The position numbers and the translations under genes were made by a program. Under the pieces are notes generated by a model. The model was not told the DNA's origin. It did no database searches and worked only from the letters and a program-made list of their open reading frames with translations. 64,000 bases of DNA from Yamagishiella unicocca (lineage: Eukaryota > Chlorophyta > Chlorophyceae > Chlamydomonadales > Volvocaceae): the NCBI GenBank assembly GCA_003116995.1, contig BDSL01000036.1:62001-126000 (forward strand), written 5' to 3'. The stretch's first letter is position 1; the number at the start of each line of letters is the position of its first letter. Below are positions 63,717-64,000 of this stretch, one piece after another.

Positions 63717-64000
63717 ATCTGCGTGTACTATCTTCCTGGCACGTGCACACGCATGGTGCACATGGTGGCGACGCTCCGACGCATGCACTAGCGCCCAACA
63801 CCGCCCAACCAGCGAGGCACAGACCGCTGGGGAATCTGTGCCGGCTGAAAATCTGAGGCTTGTACAGCATTGCACATGTATTATGGGAATCGGAGTTTTA
63901 TACATAGAGCTGGGTTTTTCCCCTGTTTTTCCATGTTGGTCTGCGCCATATACGATGCCCACGGGCATTTTAATTCATATCCTACTAATGCCTAATTGCA

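Overview
The window looks like nuclear DNA of a volvocine (Chlamydomonas/Gonium/Volvox-type) green alga. It is GC-rich, and the genes are cut into many short exons with GT-AG introns (a few GC-AG). Introns are full of G-rich, (ACC)n and minisatellite repeats. Several 3' regions carry the TGTAA poly(A) motif typical of Volvocales. One gene matches FAP174, a flagellar MYCBP-type protein, and several products look plastid-targeted. Almost every long uninterrupted ORF here is a repeat or an antisense shadow. The genes below were rebuilt exon by exon from splice sites, reading-frame phase and conserved motifs.

Layout: 1-4809 (-) N-terminal part of a Dicer-like/RIG-I-type SF2 helicase that runs off the left edge. 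5588-8508 (+) PPIL3-type cyclophilin. 10104-16346 (+) large membrane alpha/beta hydrolase. 17809-23281 (+) ankyrin-RING E3 ligase of the XB3/XBAT type. 25035-25556 (-) FAP174/MYCBP, head-to-head with 26503-31321 (+), a cysteine-rich E3 ligase with an IBR domain, a RING and the tandem-cysteine (RCR) domain of MYCBP2/PAM/Highwire. 34099-35610 (-) NHL-repeat protein. 36329-39353 (-) DUF2064/GT-A glycosyltransferase, head-to-head with 39866-41515 (+), a small plastid-type membrane protein. 43963-49546 (-) ABC1/COQ8-like atypical kinase, head-to-head with 49995-55434 (+), a divergent FtsZ-like protein whose N-terminal repeats come from four tandemly copied exons. 55772-61470 (+) plant-type acetylornithine deacetylase. 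A tentative last exon set of another minus-strand gene lies at 63125-63716.

There is no operon logic. The notable relations are head-to-head pairs sharing short promoters, a run of plastid-related functions from 39.9 to 61.5 kb, and three ubiquitin/MYC-binding-type genes between 17.8 and 31.3 kb. The most unusual structures are: (i) two families of short dispersed modules found repeatedly inside introns of unrelated genes, often just before the 3' splice site; (ii) the 152-bp-period exon amplification in the FtsZ-like gene; (iii) the IBR plus RCR domain combination; (iv) a 17-bp-arm perfect inverted repeat next to an internal duplication inside a kinase exon; (v) two long, nearly perfect minisatellites.
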